A DNA stretch of 64,000 nt from Chionoecetes opilio (Eukaryota > Arthropoda > Malacostraca > Decapoda > Majidae): contig JACEEZ010020519.1 in assembly GCA_016584305.1 (NCBI GenBank), forward strand, positions 181,528 to 245,527, read 5' to 3'. Shown piece by piece: positions 10,797-21,300 of this stretch. Made by a program: the position numbers and the translations under genes. The first letter of the stretch is position 1; each line of letters starts with the position of its first letter. The notes under the pieces are model-generated. The model did not search any database, had not been told where the DNA came from, and worked only from the letters and a program-made list of their open reading frames with translations.

Positions 10797-12246
10797 TGGG
10801 GAGTTTTCGAAGCTAAACCGCCAGATGTCTCTCGCGCATCTCACATCCTCTGCTCTGTGAGGCTGAATGATCTATCATTTACCGTAAATTCTCTGTACTT
10901 CTTTGGGATATATCAGAATTATCCTTCAATACAACAACTGAAACAGTTCTTAATAAAAAATGTAGTTTATCATTTTATTTGTCTGCATTTGGTGAAAATA
11001 TTGGCAAAACAATTGAATACTTGAAAACTCAATCTTTAAAAATCGTCTTTTCATAAAAAAAACACAAGTTCAAGCAGAATGAGGCTTCAGGAAATATCTA
11101 CTTGTATGTAAGCATTCACTGAGTACCTATTTTGGGTGTATATGTCTCTCTTACGACGAACATTTAACCAAAACAGAGTGTGGCGTTCAGCATCTCCACA
11201 GAAACCATCCCGCCGGCAGAATCTGCTATCACCCACTTTCCTGTTGACACGACACGGGGATGGACAGCTCAGCGCCGCCGCTCCTTACCTCACAGCTCAT
11301 ATCACTGATACTCCTAACTTCTCAATACCACAGGCTACATGTCATCCTAACTATCATCACCCGCTTATCTCATCACACTCTCTATCCTCTACTGGAATAT
11401 TCGCGGCATCCGCTCCCACATGCCGTTTCCCACATAAAGAAGACTTTCGTGCTTATTGACTTATTTCGTGCTTTGACTGTGACTTGTGTTGTGTTGGGGC
11501 GGAGCGGAGTGGCGCGTGTAGTTACGTGACAGACGTGCAGTCACTATGTACTGTGGGTAGTAGTAGTTGGGGTAATAAAGCCGTGCACAACAGTAAATGT
11601 CTCCTTGCAGTCCTTTCCGTCTCCTCTATAGCCCCGAGCCGTTAGTGTGACGAAGTTTGAGAGGGGTGGGTTGCCCCCACCCTCCTTCGTTACAATAGGA
11701 TAAACCAGAGGACATAGGGTATTCAGAGGGAAGGGTTGATTGATTGATTCAGAGGGAAAGATTGAGGTGGAGGGGCTTAGAGTTCGCGGCGGGGGAAATA
11801 GTAAACAAGACCATGTATTGTCTTCGATAGAGGACTGTTCGTTGAGGTGCCAAGCACTTAAATTACTTCTTGGTTAAATGTTCGTCGTAAGAGAGACATA
11901 TACACCCAAAATAGGTACTCAGTGAATGCTTACATACAAGTAGATATTTCCTGAAGCCTCATTCTGCTTGAACTTGTGTTTCTTTATGAAAAGACGATTT
12001 TTAAAGATTGAGTTTTCAAGTATTCAATTGTTTTGCCAATATTTTCACCAAATGCAGACAAATAAAATGATAAACTACATTTTCTATTAAGAACTGTTTC
12101 AGTTGTTGTATTGAAGGGTAATTCTGATATGTCCCAAAGAAGTACAGAGAATTTACGGTAAATGATAGATCATTCAGCCTCACAGAGCAGAGGATGTGAC
12201 AGCCTGAGAGACAGGCTTGAGCGTGAGCTTATTAGAAAACTCCCCA
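10797..12246. mobile_element. foldback element A, copy 1
   Basis: Long inverted arms of about 375 bases (10797-11170 and 11871-12246) begin TGGGGAGTTTTC and enclose a ~700 base loop. After the first 12 matching bases the arms differ for ~40 bases and then match closely, so they have partly diverged or been converted. The loop holds a ~340 base segment (about 11447-11788) absent from the copy at 47.9 kb. No transposase is visible. Further copies lie at 18342-19770 (within the duplicated block) and 47903-49015. No convincing target duplication was found. Confidence 0.75.
11517..11693 (+). repeat. possible solo LTR inside foldback loop
   Basis: A 177 base block runs from TGTAGTTACGTG to CGTTACA and holds an AATAAA signal near 11573, within the loop segment missing from the 47.9 kb copy. 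The ends look like TG...CA, but flanking five-base duplications do not match. Confidence 0.3.
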
Positions 12247-12450
12247 TAGTAGAAAGAGTATGGAAGTTTAACCTTCCAGGCAGATTGCGTCACCTCAAGC
12301 GCCCAGGGAGGGAGGCTCCGCCCACCGCCCGGGGCGGCCAATCGCCTCCCCGCCAGTCCCCGGGTGACCCATCCCCGCCCCCCATGACTTTCTATCACAC
12401 TCTGGACCGGCCCCGAACACACGAGAAAAACACATGAGCAGCCTGCCTGT
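12247..12450. other. GC-rich spacer, no gene seen
   Basis: GC-rich non-coding sequence between two inverted-repeat elements; nothing recognisable. Confidence 0.4.
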
Positions 12451-12953
12451 GTAATAGCGTATTTTCTCGACCGCTCTGGCCCGGTCTGGACTGGGCTAGT
12501 CCCGGGCGGTCACTGTTTTTGCGAGGCAGTCTAGAACGGGCTAGCCCAGTCCAGTCCGGTCCGACCCACATACCAGGACCACCTTGGACCAGTGTGGGGA
12601 GAACTGGCGCATGCGCACTACAGTCAGCGGGGAAGGCGACCAGGAGCTTCTCGTGCTGCTGATAAGACATGAAACACCATGATGGCCGACCATAAGACTA
12701 AAGTATCACAGGCGTGGTAGTTGTAAAGTCTTCAGCACAGGTTAAAAGGCGGACGACAAAAAGGATATTGACAAGATGGACGCCTGCCGCCTCCACAGTT
12801 CAGTTCAGTACCGCCCACTCGATCCCCCAGCCAATAGGAACGACGAATGGGACGGGGCCAGTCTCGATGTATTTTCGCGACCATCAGTCCACCCTGACCC
12901 GGTCCGGACTGGACTGAACCAGGGTGGTGAACGTCACGAAAATGCGCTATAAC
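12451..12953. mobile_element. GC-rich TIR element
   Basis: Left end TAATAGCGTATTTTCTCG pairs with the reverse complement of the right end (GTTATAGCGCATTTTCGTGA), followed by an imperfect ~50 base pairing built from CTGGACTGG-type motifs. The ~500 base element has no coding frame of note. It abuts and interrupts repeat family C at 12954. Family unknown. Confidence 0.5.
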
Positions 12954-13147
12954 AATACCTTTGCTGGTGACCACTGGGAGTATTTCAATTAAACTATAGA
13001 TCAAGAAATATTTATACAAATGTGTAAAAACCGATAAATATTCATCCCTTGACGTACATGGCCACATCAACAAAACTTCACAAAATATGTTGTTACCTCA
13101 TTATAAGGCACGAAACCAACTTTAAATGAATTATAAGAATATGTACA
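12954..13147 (-). repeat. repeat family C, left half of interrupted copy
   Basis: Reverse complement of about 4571-4790. It ends in TGTACA at 13142-13147, the left target duplication of the 4.7 kb palindromic insertion. Confidence 0.7.
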
Positions 13148-13244
13148 CTCCCCGCCTTATCCGGGCGAAAATCCAGTCACCCCAAACCTGCTGGCGTGTC
13201 ACTTCCTTTTAAATGTCTTATCGACTGGCGTAGATACTAGAAGG

Positions 13245-13560
13245 GGAATACACACACACACTCACACACACACACACGCCTGCTGTGTATCTCTGATACT
13301 CTGACGAGAGAGAGAGAGAGAGAGAGAGAAGAGTAATGGAGAAGAAATATAAAACAGAGCCACCTAATATAATAATACTAATATAAATTTGAGTGCGGAA
13401 AGAAAGTAGAGAAACAGGGAGGAAGCGAGGGCAGGAGAGAGTGGGGGGAGAGGGGGGTAGGCGGGAGATAGGGTCATATTACCGCGGTAGGAAAAAAGAG
13501 AGGATGGGGAGGAAAGAAAATACAGAGAGAGAGAGAGAGAGAGATAAACGGAGGGTAGAA
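13245..13560 (+). repeat. (CA)n and (GA)n tracts with purine-rich region
   Basis: CA repeat at ~13250-13277, GA repeats at ~13307-13330 and ~13522-13543, within purine-rich DNA. The block 13335-13500 (ending CCGCGGTAGGAAAAA) recurs in the same orientation at 17330-17460, unlike the inverted surroundings. Confidence 0.7.
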
Positions 13561-13734
13561 GAAGAGATAAGTCTGCCTTCCTTCTTCCTCCATACAGAGG
13601 TTCCCACACCCAGCAAGTCCATCCTGTCAAGGGAAATATTTTTTAAGACAGGTTTGCTCTGATGCACGGCCCTCTACGCTTGGCTGTAGCTCCGAAACTA
13701 ACCATAGGATTTTCTTGAAAATACCCTCGTTGTA

Positions 13735-14800
13735 ATGGGCCCCAGACATAACTACGTCACGGTTTGTTTACATCGGTGCATTGTGGGGATAAGTCGGGGT
13801 CGCCGCGGGTGGACCTACGAAGGGAAAACTACGGCGATGGAAGAATTTAGAGTTATTTTGCGCGAAATTGATATTCCAGGTGCTATATTACTGTGCTCTG
13901 TTCTCGCTGACAACACTATAGAGAAGACCTGAGGTAATGGCTGATGTGCAGAGGCTTCTAAACCTAGAAAACAGAGTCACAACAGAGCCTCGTCAAAAGG
14001 TAAGCAACTGGTAGGTACGTAATGTGCCCCTACCACTTGCTTACTTCTTAAAGAGACTCTGATGTGACTGTTTTCCTGGTTTAGAAGCCTCTGCACATCA
14101 ACCATCACCTCAGGTTTTCTCTATGTTGTCAGCGAGCACGGAAATATAGCACCTGGAATATCAATTTCGCCCAAAACAACTCGAAATTTTTTCATCGTCG
14201 TAGTCTTCTTTGTAGGTTGTACATATTCATGGTTATGATAGTATTAAAATACCTTATTAATTGAGTTCCTTTTGTTGTCTTTCCTCATAATAAGTAGTGG
14301 TACATCATGGTTTAAGTGTTACTTGACGAGCCAATGCATACTCTGAGTCTATACCAACATCACCAACCTTTGCTTTGATTTATCTTATTACTCCATCCAT
14401 AAACAAGTTGCATAACCACGGTGACATTACCCGTCCTTGCCTCATGGTACCTGGCTGGTACTCTCGTCTACCGAAATGTTCGTCCCTACACAAATTGGGA
14501 AAACTCACCGACGGTAAATGGTTGGATTAGGTTACCGTTAGGTTAGGTAAAGGTCAGTTAGGTTAGGTATTCATAATCACAAGTAAAAGCTTATTAGTTA
14601 TACATACATCCTCCACTCCATACACACTCTTTAACCCTTCAATACATCCCACATTCCATCCCAGTCTACTCGATCTGTCATATGCTTTGGTATTAGTCCA
14701 GATGAACACCGAACTCACTTTGGTGGACGAAACTATTTTTTTCTGGTGTGTTTTTATGTGTTTTGAATGAATCTGCTAACCGTTTCTGTCTTTCGTTTTT
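13735..14800 (+). repeat. left arm of palindrome B
   Basis: Reverse complement of 16434-17050 (for 13735-14345) joined to 14975-15423 (for 14320-14800). Identity is high by eye. The arm ends at GCTAACC, the sharp edge of the spacer. Confidence 0.8.
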
Positions 14801-14974
14801 TTTTACAATAATGAAAGAAAAAAACCGAACATAAACCTAACCTAACCTTTACCTAACCTAACCCATACCTAACCTATACCTAACCTAACCTTTAACCTAT
14901 ACCTAACGTAGCCTTTACCTAACTAAAAAAAAAAAAAAAAAAAAAACTTTACCTTAAAAAAAAAAAAAAATTGA
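14801..14974. repeat. central spacer of palindrome B, CCTAA-rich
   Basis: About 170 bases of CCTAAC/TTTACC repeats and poly-A lie between arm ends GCTAACC and GGTTAGC. In the second copy (about 22315-22505) the same spacer is present in reverse orientation between the same arm ends. Confidence 0.75.
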
Positions 14975-15423
14975 GACATAAATGGTTAGCAGATTCATTC
15001 AAAACACATAAAAACACACCAGAAAAAAATAGTTTCGTCCACCAAAGTGAGTTCGGTGTTCATCTGGACTAATACCAAAGCATATGACAGATCGAGTAGA
15101 CTGGGATGGAATGTGGGATGTATTGAAGGGTTAAAGAGTGTGTATGGAGTGGAGTATGTATGTATAACTAATAAGCTTTTACTTGTGATTATGAATACCT
15201 AACCTAACTGACCTTTACCTAACCTAACGGTAACCTAATCCAACCATTTACCGTCGGTGAGTTTTCCCAATTTGTGTAGGGACGAACATTTCGGTAGACG
15301 AGAGTACCAGCCAGGTACCATGAGGCAAGGACGGGTAATGTCACCGTGGTTATGCAACTTGTTTATGGATGGAGTAATAAGATAAATCAAAACAAAGGTT
15401 GGTGATGTTGATATAGACTCGGA
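14975..15423 (+). repeat. right arm of palindrome B, proximal part
   Basis: Pairs with 14320-14800. Ends at GACTCGGA, the left target duplication of inserted element D. Confidence 0.8.
15060..15390 (+). pseudogene. LINE reverse-transcriptase fragment in palindrome arm
   Basis: Plus-strand reading gives KAYDRSSRLGW around 15080-15115 and, after a CCTAA-rich stretch, RQGRVMSPWLCNLFMDG at about 15321-15371. These match the conserved FMDLEKAYDR and RQGCVMSPWLFNLFMDG regions of non-LTR reverse transcriptases. Stops and CCTAA insertions break the frame. The mirror copy lies in the left arm on the minus strand, so the arms were built partly from LINE sequence. Confidence 0.6.
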
Positions 15424-16433
15424 AGTATCCGGTCATTTCGCTCACATGCCATTTCGCCAAACTATGGAGTCATTTCGCCCACAGGTCAATTCGCCCACAC
15501 TATGGAGTCATTTCGCCCAAGGTTACTGGTGGTTCATTCCATTTTTGCCAGAGGAAGATATAGTTACATGTCTCTCCGTGACATGGATCGTGCGGGCGAA
15601 TTGACTGGATATTATTCTAGTGTTTGCACATACTCCCCCTCTCCCACAAAACAAGCTTCGGGATGCTTGCAAAATATGCGTCGCAACCACATCGTTTTTG
15701 AGTTAGGGGTGTTGATAAAATTCCCTAGATGTAGGGAATATTCATTGGATTTCTTCTGAGTCCATAGACATGTGAACCTGACGATCCTCACAGAATGATG
15801 ACCGAAGTGTCGAGAACCCCCCCCAACTCCTCGCTAGGAGGTTAGGTTAGATTTGTTTAGGTTAGGTTAGGGTAGGTTAGATTTGGGTAGTTTAGGTTAG
15901 ATTTGGTTAGGTTAGGTTAGGTTAGATTTGGTTAGGTTAGGATAGGTTAGATTTGGTTAGGTTAGGATAGGTGAGATTTGGTTAGGTTTGGTTAGCTTAG
16001 GTTAGATCTGGTTAGGTTAGGTTATCGGTGGGTCAAGCCCCCTGCTAGGGTAGGTTAATTTTGGTTAGACAATTTTCTCTAGATCTAGGGAATTTTACCC
16101 CCCCTACACAACTCTATAATTAAGTGTTTCCGACGCATAATTTGTTCCCCACCCGAAAACCCCGCATTCCCACAGGTCCCCATACTTGTTTTGGGGAAGT
16201 GGGAGAGTATGGGCAAACACTAGAAATCTACCGTCATTTCGCCCAAGGTTACTGGTGGTTCATTCCATTTCTGCCAGAGGAAGATATAGTTACATGACTC
16301 CGTGACATGGATCGTGTGGGCGAATTGACTTTAGAGTGGGCGAATTGGCTCTTACATGTGGGCGAATTGACTCTCACATGTGGGCGAAATGTCTTGTGGA
16401 CGAATTGACGTGTGGGCGAAATGACCGGTAATC
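15424..16433. mobile_element. TIR element D inserted in palindrome B
   Basis: The ends carry CCGGTCATTTCGCYCACA in inverted orientation, and GACTCRGA occurs on both sides (15416-15423, 16434-16441). The uninterrupted mirror arm near 14337-14350 has the site once. Subterminal regions repeat TTCGCCCAC-type motifs in both orientations. The 1.0 kb element has no transposase frame. An 8-base duplication is compatible with hAT, but the class is not established. Confidence 0.65.
15838..16030 (+). repeat. degenerate TTAGG telomere-like array
   Basis: Repeats of GGTTAGGTTAGATTTGGTTA and variants form a ~190 base array inside element D. TTAGG is the arthropod telomere unit; here it is interstitial and degenerate. 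Confidence 0.75.
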
Positions 16434-17050
16434 GACTCAGAGTATGCATTGGCTCGTCAAGTAACACTTAAACCATGATGTACCACTACTTATTATGAGG
16501 AAAGACAACAAAAGGAACTCAATTAATAAGGTATTTTAAAACTATCATAACCATGAATATGTAGGTACAACCTACAAAGAGAAGACTACGACGATGAAAA
16601 AATTTCGAGTTGTTTTGGGCGAAATTGATATTCCAGGTGCTATATTTCCGTGCTCGCTGACAACATAGAGAAGACCTGAGGTGATGATTGATGTGCAGAG
16701 GTTTCTAAACCAGGAAAACAGTCACAGCAGAGTCTCATTAAGAAGTTTAAGCAAGTGGTAGGGACACATAACGTAGCTACCAGTTGCTTACCTTTTGACG
16801 AGGCTCTGTTATGACTCTGTTTTCTTGGTTTAGAAGCCTCTGCACATCAGCCATTACCTCAGGTCTTCTTTATAGTGTTGTCAGCGAGAACAGAGCACAT
16901 TAATATAGCACCTGGAATATCAATTTCGCGCAAAATAACTCTAAATTCTTCCATCGCCGTAGTTTTCCCTTCGTAGGTCCACCCGCGGCGACCCGACTTA
17001 TCCCCACAATGCACCGATGTAAACAGACCGTGACGTAGTTATGGGTAGGG
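16434..17050 (+). repeat. right arm of palindrome B, distal part
   Basis: Pairs with 13735-14345 of the left arm. Contains an internal hairpin (16600-16745 with 16790-16955) mirroring the one in the left arm. Confidence 0.8.
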
Positions 17051-17239
17051 TCCATTCCCACACAAAATTCTAAAGAGATATCTATACATAACCTATATAT
17101 CCTAACCTAACCGTAACCGTAACCGTAACCGTTCCCCGTGTTTGGGGAAAAAATATTCGCGTCCCGCGTCATTGCTATAAAAAATAAATAAAATAATGAT
17201 AATAATAAATAAATTGAATTAATACAAAACAACATTATC

Positions 17240-17248
17240 TCTCTCTCG

Positions 17249-17331
<83 letters not shown>

Positions 17332-17589
17332 TTAATGGTGAATAACAATTTCAATTTACAAATAGGAGGAAGTCACAGAAGGATGGAGGAGAGAGAGGGG
17401 GGGAAGGTGGCGGGTGATAAGGACAATTAACCGCAGTAGGAAAAATTGAGGCAGATTTGTATGAGAATTAAGGACGTATTATTTTCTTATTGGGAGAAAA
17501 TTGTGGTGTATAAATGACCTACTGGATTTTCATATATGACTCCCGTGGGCAGCTCTAAATAAGATCCCAAGTGTTTAAGCAGCCTTCCT

Positions 17590-17636
<47 letters not shown>

Positions 17637-17710
17637 CTTATCCGTTCGTCCGACTGAGAGATGTGTGTGTGTGTGTGTATTGTGTGTGTGTGTGTGTGTG
17701 TTTCCCTTCT
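17240..17710 (+). repeat. (GA)n, (CT)n and (GT)n microsatellites
   Basis: A GA tract of about 80 bases at ~17249-17328, a CT tract at ~17594-17632 and GT tracts at ~17661-17702 lie in the right flank of palindrome B, mirroring CA and GA tracts on the left. Confidence 0.85.
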
Positions 17711-17818
17711 GCTATCAAGTGACCTTTGATAAGGCATTTAAAAAGATATGGAAGTGACACGCCAAATAGTTTGGGGTGAGTTTTTAAGGGATATTTCTCG
17801 CCCAGAAAGGTCTGTGAG

Positions 17819-17942
17819 TGTACATGAGAATTTTATGAACAACCACTCGTATATGAACAATCTCCAAGGTCCACAAAAGAAATTAGGAAATTAAAATTCT
17901 GGCGGTATGTAGTATCTATATCCATAACCAAAACGCCTCTAT
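17819..17942 (-). repeat. repeat family C, right half of interrupted copy
   Basis: Reverse complement of about 4455-4570. Begins with the right TGTACA target duplication at 17819-17824. Confidence 0.7.
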
Positions 17943-18335
17943 TCGTTCCGGGTGTGGAAATTATCCATAAACCACCCTCTCAGTAGAGTGGTGGTTTTGT
18001 TTCCCCTCCCCCCCTTGTGAGTAAAGTATTTTCCGCTCGTGATAGGGGTGTATAGGGATGTATATATATAATTATAATGGTAATGGGTAATATTAAGGTA
18101 ATTTAAGTAAATGATTAGTACTGGGATAGGATAAATTAATATTCCCAGTGGTTAATAAACATTGCACTTAATAATTAGCACCTATTGGAGCGCGGTCATG
18201 GTTGTCGCCATAACATGCCACTAAGATTTCGTCGTGGCTATAGGTAGGTGGCGATCGCTGCCGACCGCCCACAGGAGAATCAGTCACCCAGACCCTCTGT
18301 GAGATAAATCATTGTTAATAGACCTAGCACTAGAC
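17943..18335 (+). repeat. dispersed repeat family E, copy 1
   Basis: Matches 44165-44515 in reverse complement and degraded copies at about 25750-26180 and 29880-30310. Landmarks are GTGGTGGTTTTGTTTC, a C-run followed by CTTGTGAGTAAAG, and GGTAATGGGTAATATTAAGG. No coding frame is seen. Confidence 0.65.
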
Positions 18336-18338
18336 TTT

Positions 18339-18339
18339 N
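18339..18339. other. single N, assembly join
   Basis: The only ambiguous base noticed in the window. A 7.5 kb repeat of upstream sequence starts at the very next base, so this looks like a contig join. Confidence 0.9.
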
Positions 18340-21300
18340 AGCCCTAAACCGCCAGATGTCTCTCCGCATCTCACATCCTCTGCTCTGTGAGGCTGAATGA
18401 TCTATCATTTACCGTAAATTCTCTGTACTTCTTGGGATATATCAGAATTAATCCTCAATACAACAACTGAAACAGTTCTTAATAAAAAATGTAGTTTATC
18501 ATTTTATTTGTCTGCATTTGGTGAAAAATTGCAAAACAATTGAATACTTGAAAACTCAATCTTTAAAAATCGTCTTTTCATAAAAAAACACAAGTTCAAG
18601 CAGAATGAGGCTTCAGGAAATATCTACTTGTATGTAAGCATTCACTGAGTACCTATTTTGGGTGTATATGTCTCTCTTACGACGAACATTTAACCAAACA
18701 GAGTGTGGCGTTCAGCATCTCCACAGAAACCATCCCGCCGGCAGAATCTGCTATCACCCACTTTCCTGTTGACACGACACGGGATGGACAGCTCAGCGCC
18801 GCCGCTCCTTACCTCACAGCTCATATCACTGATACTCCTAACTTCTCAATACCACAGGCTACATGTCATCCTAACTATCATCACCCGCTTATCTCATCAC
18901 ACTCTCTATCCTCTACTGGAATATTCGCGGCATCCGCTCCCACATGCCGTTCCCACATAAAGAAGACTTTCGTGCTTATTGACTTATTTCGTGCTTTGAC
19001 TGTGACTTGTGTTGTGTTGGGGGGAGCGGAGTGGCGCGTGTAGTTACGTGACAGACGTGCAGTCACTATGTACTGTGGGTAGTAGTAGTTGGGGTAATAA
19101 AGCCGTGCACAACAGTAAATGTCTCCTTGCAGTCCTTTCCGTCTCCTCTATAGCCCCGAGCCGTTAGTGTGACGAAGTTTGAGAGGGGTGGGTTGCCCCC
19201 ACCCTCCTTCGTTACAATAGGATAAACCAGAGGACATAGGGTATTCAGAGGGAAGGGTTGATTGATTGATTCAGAGGGAAAGATTGAGGTGGAGGGGCTT
19301 AAGTTCGCGGCGGGGGAAATAGTAAACAAGACCATGTATTGTCTTCGATAGAGGACTGTTCGTTGAGGTGCCAAGCACTTAAATTACTTCTTGGTTAAAT
19401 GTTCGTCGTAAAGAGAGACATATACACCCAAATAGGTACTCAGTGAATGCTTACATACAAGTAGATATTTCCTGAAGCCTCATTCTGCTTGAACTTGTGT
19501 TTCTTTATGAAAAGACGATTTTTAAAGATTGAGTTTTCAAGTATTCAATTGTTTTGCCAATATTTTCATCAAGTGTAGACAAATAAAATGATAAACTACA
19601 TTTTCTATTAAGAACTGTTTCAGTTGTTGTATTGAAGGGTAATTCTGATATGTCCCAAGAAGTACAGAGAATTTCGGTAAATGATAGATCATTCAGCCTC
19701 ACAGAGCAGAGGATGTGACAGCCTGAGAGACAGGCTTGAGCGTGAGCTTATTAGAAACTCCCCATAGTAGAAAAGAGTATGGAAGTTTAACCTTCCAGGC
19801 AGATTGCGTCACCTCAAGCGCCCCAGGGAGGGAGGCTCCGCCCACCGCCCGGGCGGCCAATCGCCTCCCCGCCAGTCCCCGGGTGACCCCATCCCCGCCC
19901 CCCATGACTTTCTATCACACTCTGGACCGGCCCCGAACACACGAGAAAACACATGAGCAGCCTGCCTGTGTATAGCGTATTTTCCGACGCGCTCTGGCCC
20001 GGTCTGGACTGGGCTAGTCCCGGGCGGTCACTGTTTTTGCGAGGCAGTCTAGAACGGGCTAGCCCAGTCCAGTCCGGTCCGACCCACATACCAGGACCAC
20101 CTTGGACCAGTGTGGGGAGAACTGGCGCATGCGCACTACAGTCAGCGGGGAAGGCGACCAGGAGCTTCTCGTGCTGCTGATAAGACATGAAACACCATGA
20201 TGGCCGACCATAAGACTAAAGTATCACAGGCGTGGTAGTTGTAAAGTCTTCAGCACAGGTTAAAAGGCGGACGACAAAAAGGATATTGACAAGATGGACG
20301 CCTGCCGCCTCCACAGTTCAGTTCAGTACCGCCCACTCGATCCCCCAGCCAATAGGAACGACGAATGGGACGGGGCCAGTCTCGATGTATTTTCGCGACC
20401 ATCAGTCCACCCTGACCCGGTCCGGACTGGACTGAACCAGGGTGGTGAACGTCACGAAAATGCGCTATAACAATACCTTTGCTGGTGACCACTGGGAGTA
20501 TTTCAATTAAACTATAGATCAAGAAATATTTATACAAATGTGTAAAAACCGATAAATATTCATCCCTTGACGTACATGGCCACATCAACAAAACTTCACA
20601 AAATATGTTGTTACCTCATTATAAGGCACGAAACCAACTTTAAATGAATTATAAGAATATGTACACTCCCCGCCTTATCCGGGCGAAAATCCAGTCACCC
20701 CAAACCTGCTGGCGTGTCACTTCCTTTTAAATGTCTTATCGACTGGCGTAGATACTAGAAGGGGAATACACACACACACTCACACACACACACACGCCTG
20801 CTGTGTATCTCTGATACTCTGACGAGGAGAGAGAGAGGAGAGAGAGAAGAGTAATGGAGAAGAAATATAAAACAGAGCCCCTAATATAATAATACTAATA
20901 TAAATTTGATGTGCGGAAAGAAAGTAGAGAAACAGGGAGGAAGCGAGGGCAGGAGAGAGTGGGGGGGAGAGGGGGTAGGCGGGAGATAGGGTCATATTAC
21001 CGCGGTAGGAAAAAAGAGAGGATGGGGAGGAAAGAAAATACAGAGAGAGAGAGAGAGAGAGATAAACGGAGGGTAGAAGAAGAGATAAGTCTGCCTTCCT
21101 TCTTCCTCCCATACAGAGGTTCCCACACCCAGCAAGTCCATCCTGTCAAGGGAAATATTTTTTAAGACAGGTTTGCTCTGATGCACGGCCCTCTACGCTT
21201 GGCTGTAGCTCCGAAACTAACCATAGGATTTTCTTGAAAATCCCCTCGTTGTAAGGGGCCCCAGACATAACTACGTCACGGTTTGTTTACAATGGGTGCA

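Larger units (their letters stand above)
13148..17818. mobile_element. giant palindromic foldback element B (4.67 kb)
   Basis: Terminal inverted repeats of about 110 bases start CTCCCCGCCTTATCCGGGCG on the left and CTCACAGACCTTTCTGGGCG on the right strand. The element is flanked by TGTACA on both sides (13142-13147, 17819-17824), present once in the empty site near 4570. Inside is a long palindrome: 13735-14800 pairs with 14975-17050 apart from a 1 kb insertion at 15424-16433. Each arm also contains its own hairpin (13848-14008 with 14040-14200; 16600-16745 with 16790-16955). No transposase frame exists; the element must be mobilised in trans or by recombination. Class unknown. Confidence 0.75.

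Noticed and set aside
12162..13073. Frames of 80-113 codons repeated at 19.7-20.6 kb
   Set aside because: They lie in TIR elements and recur only because the block is duplicated; no protein family motif.
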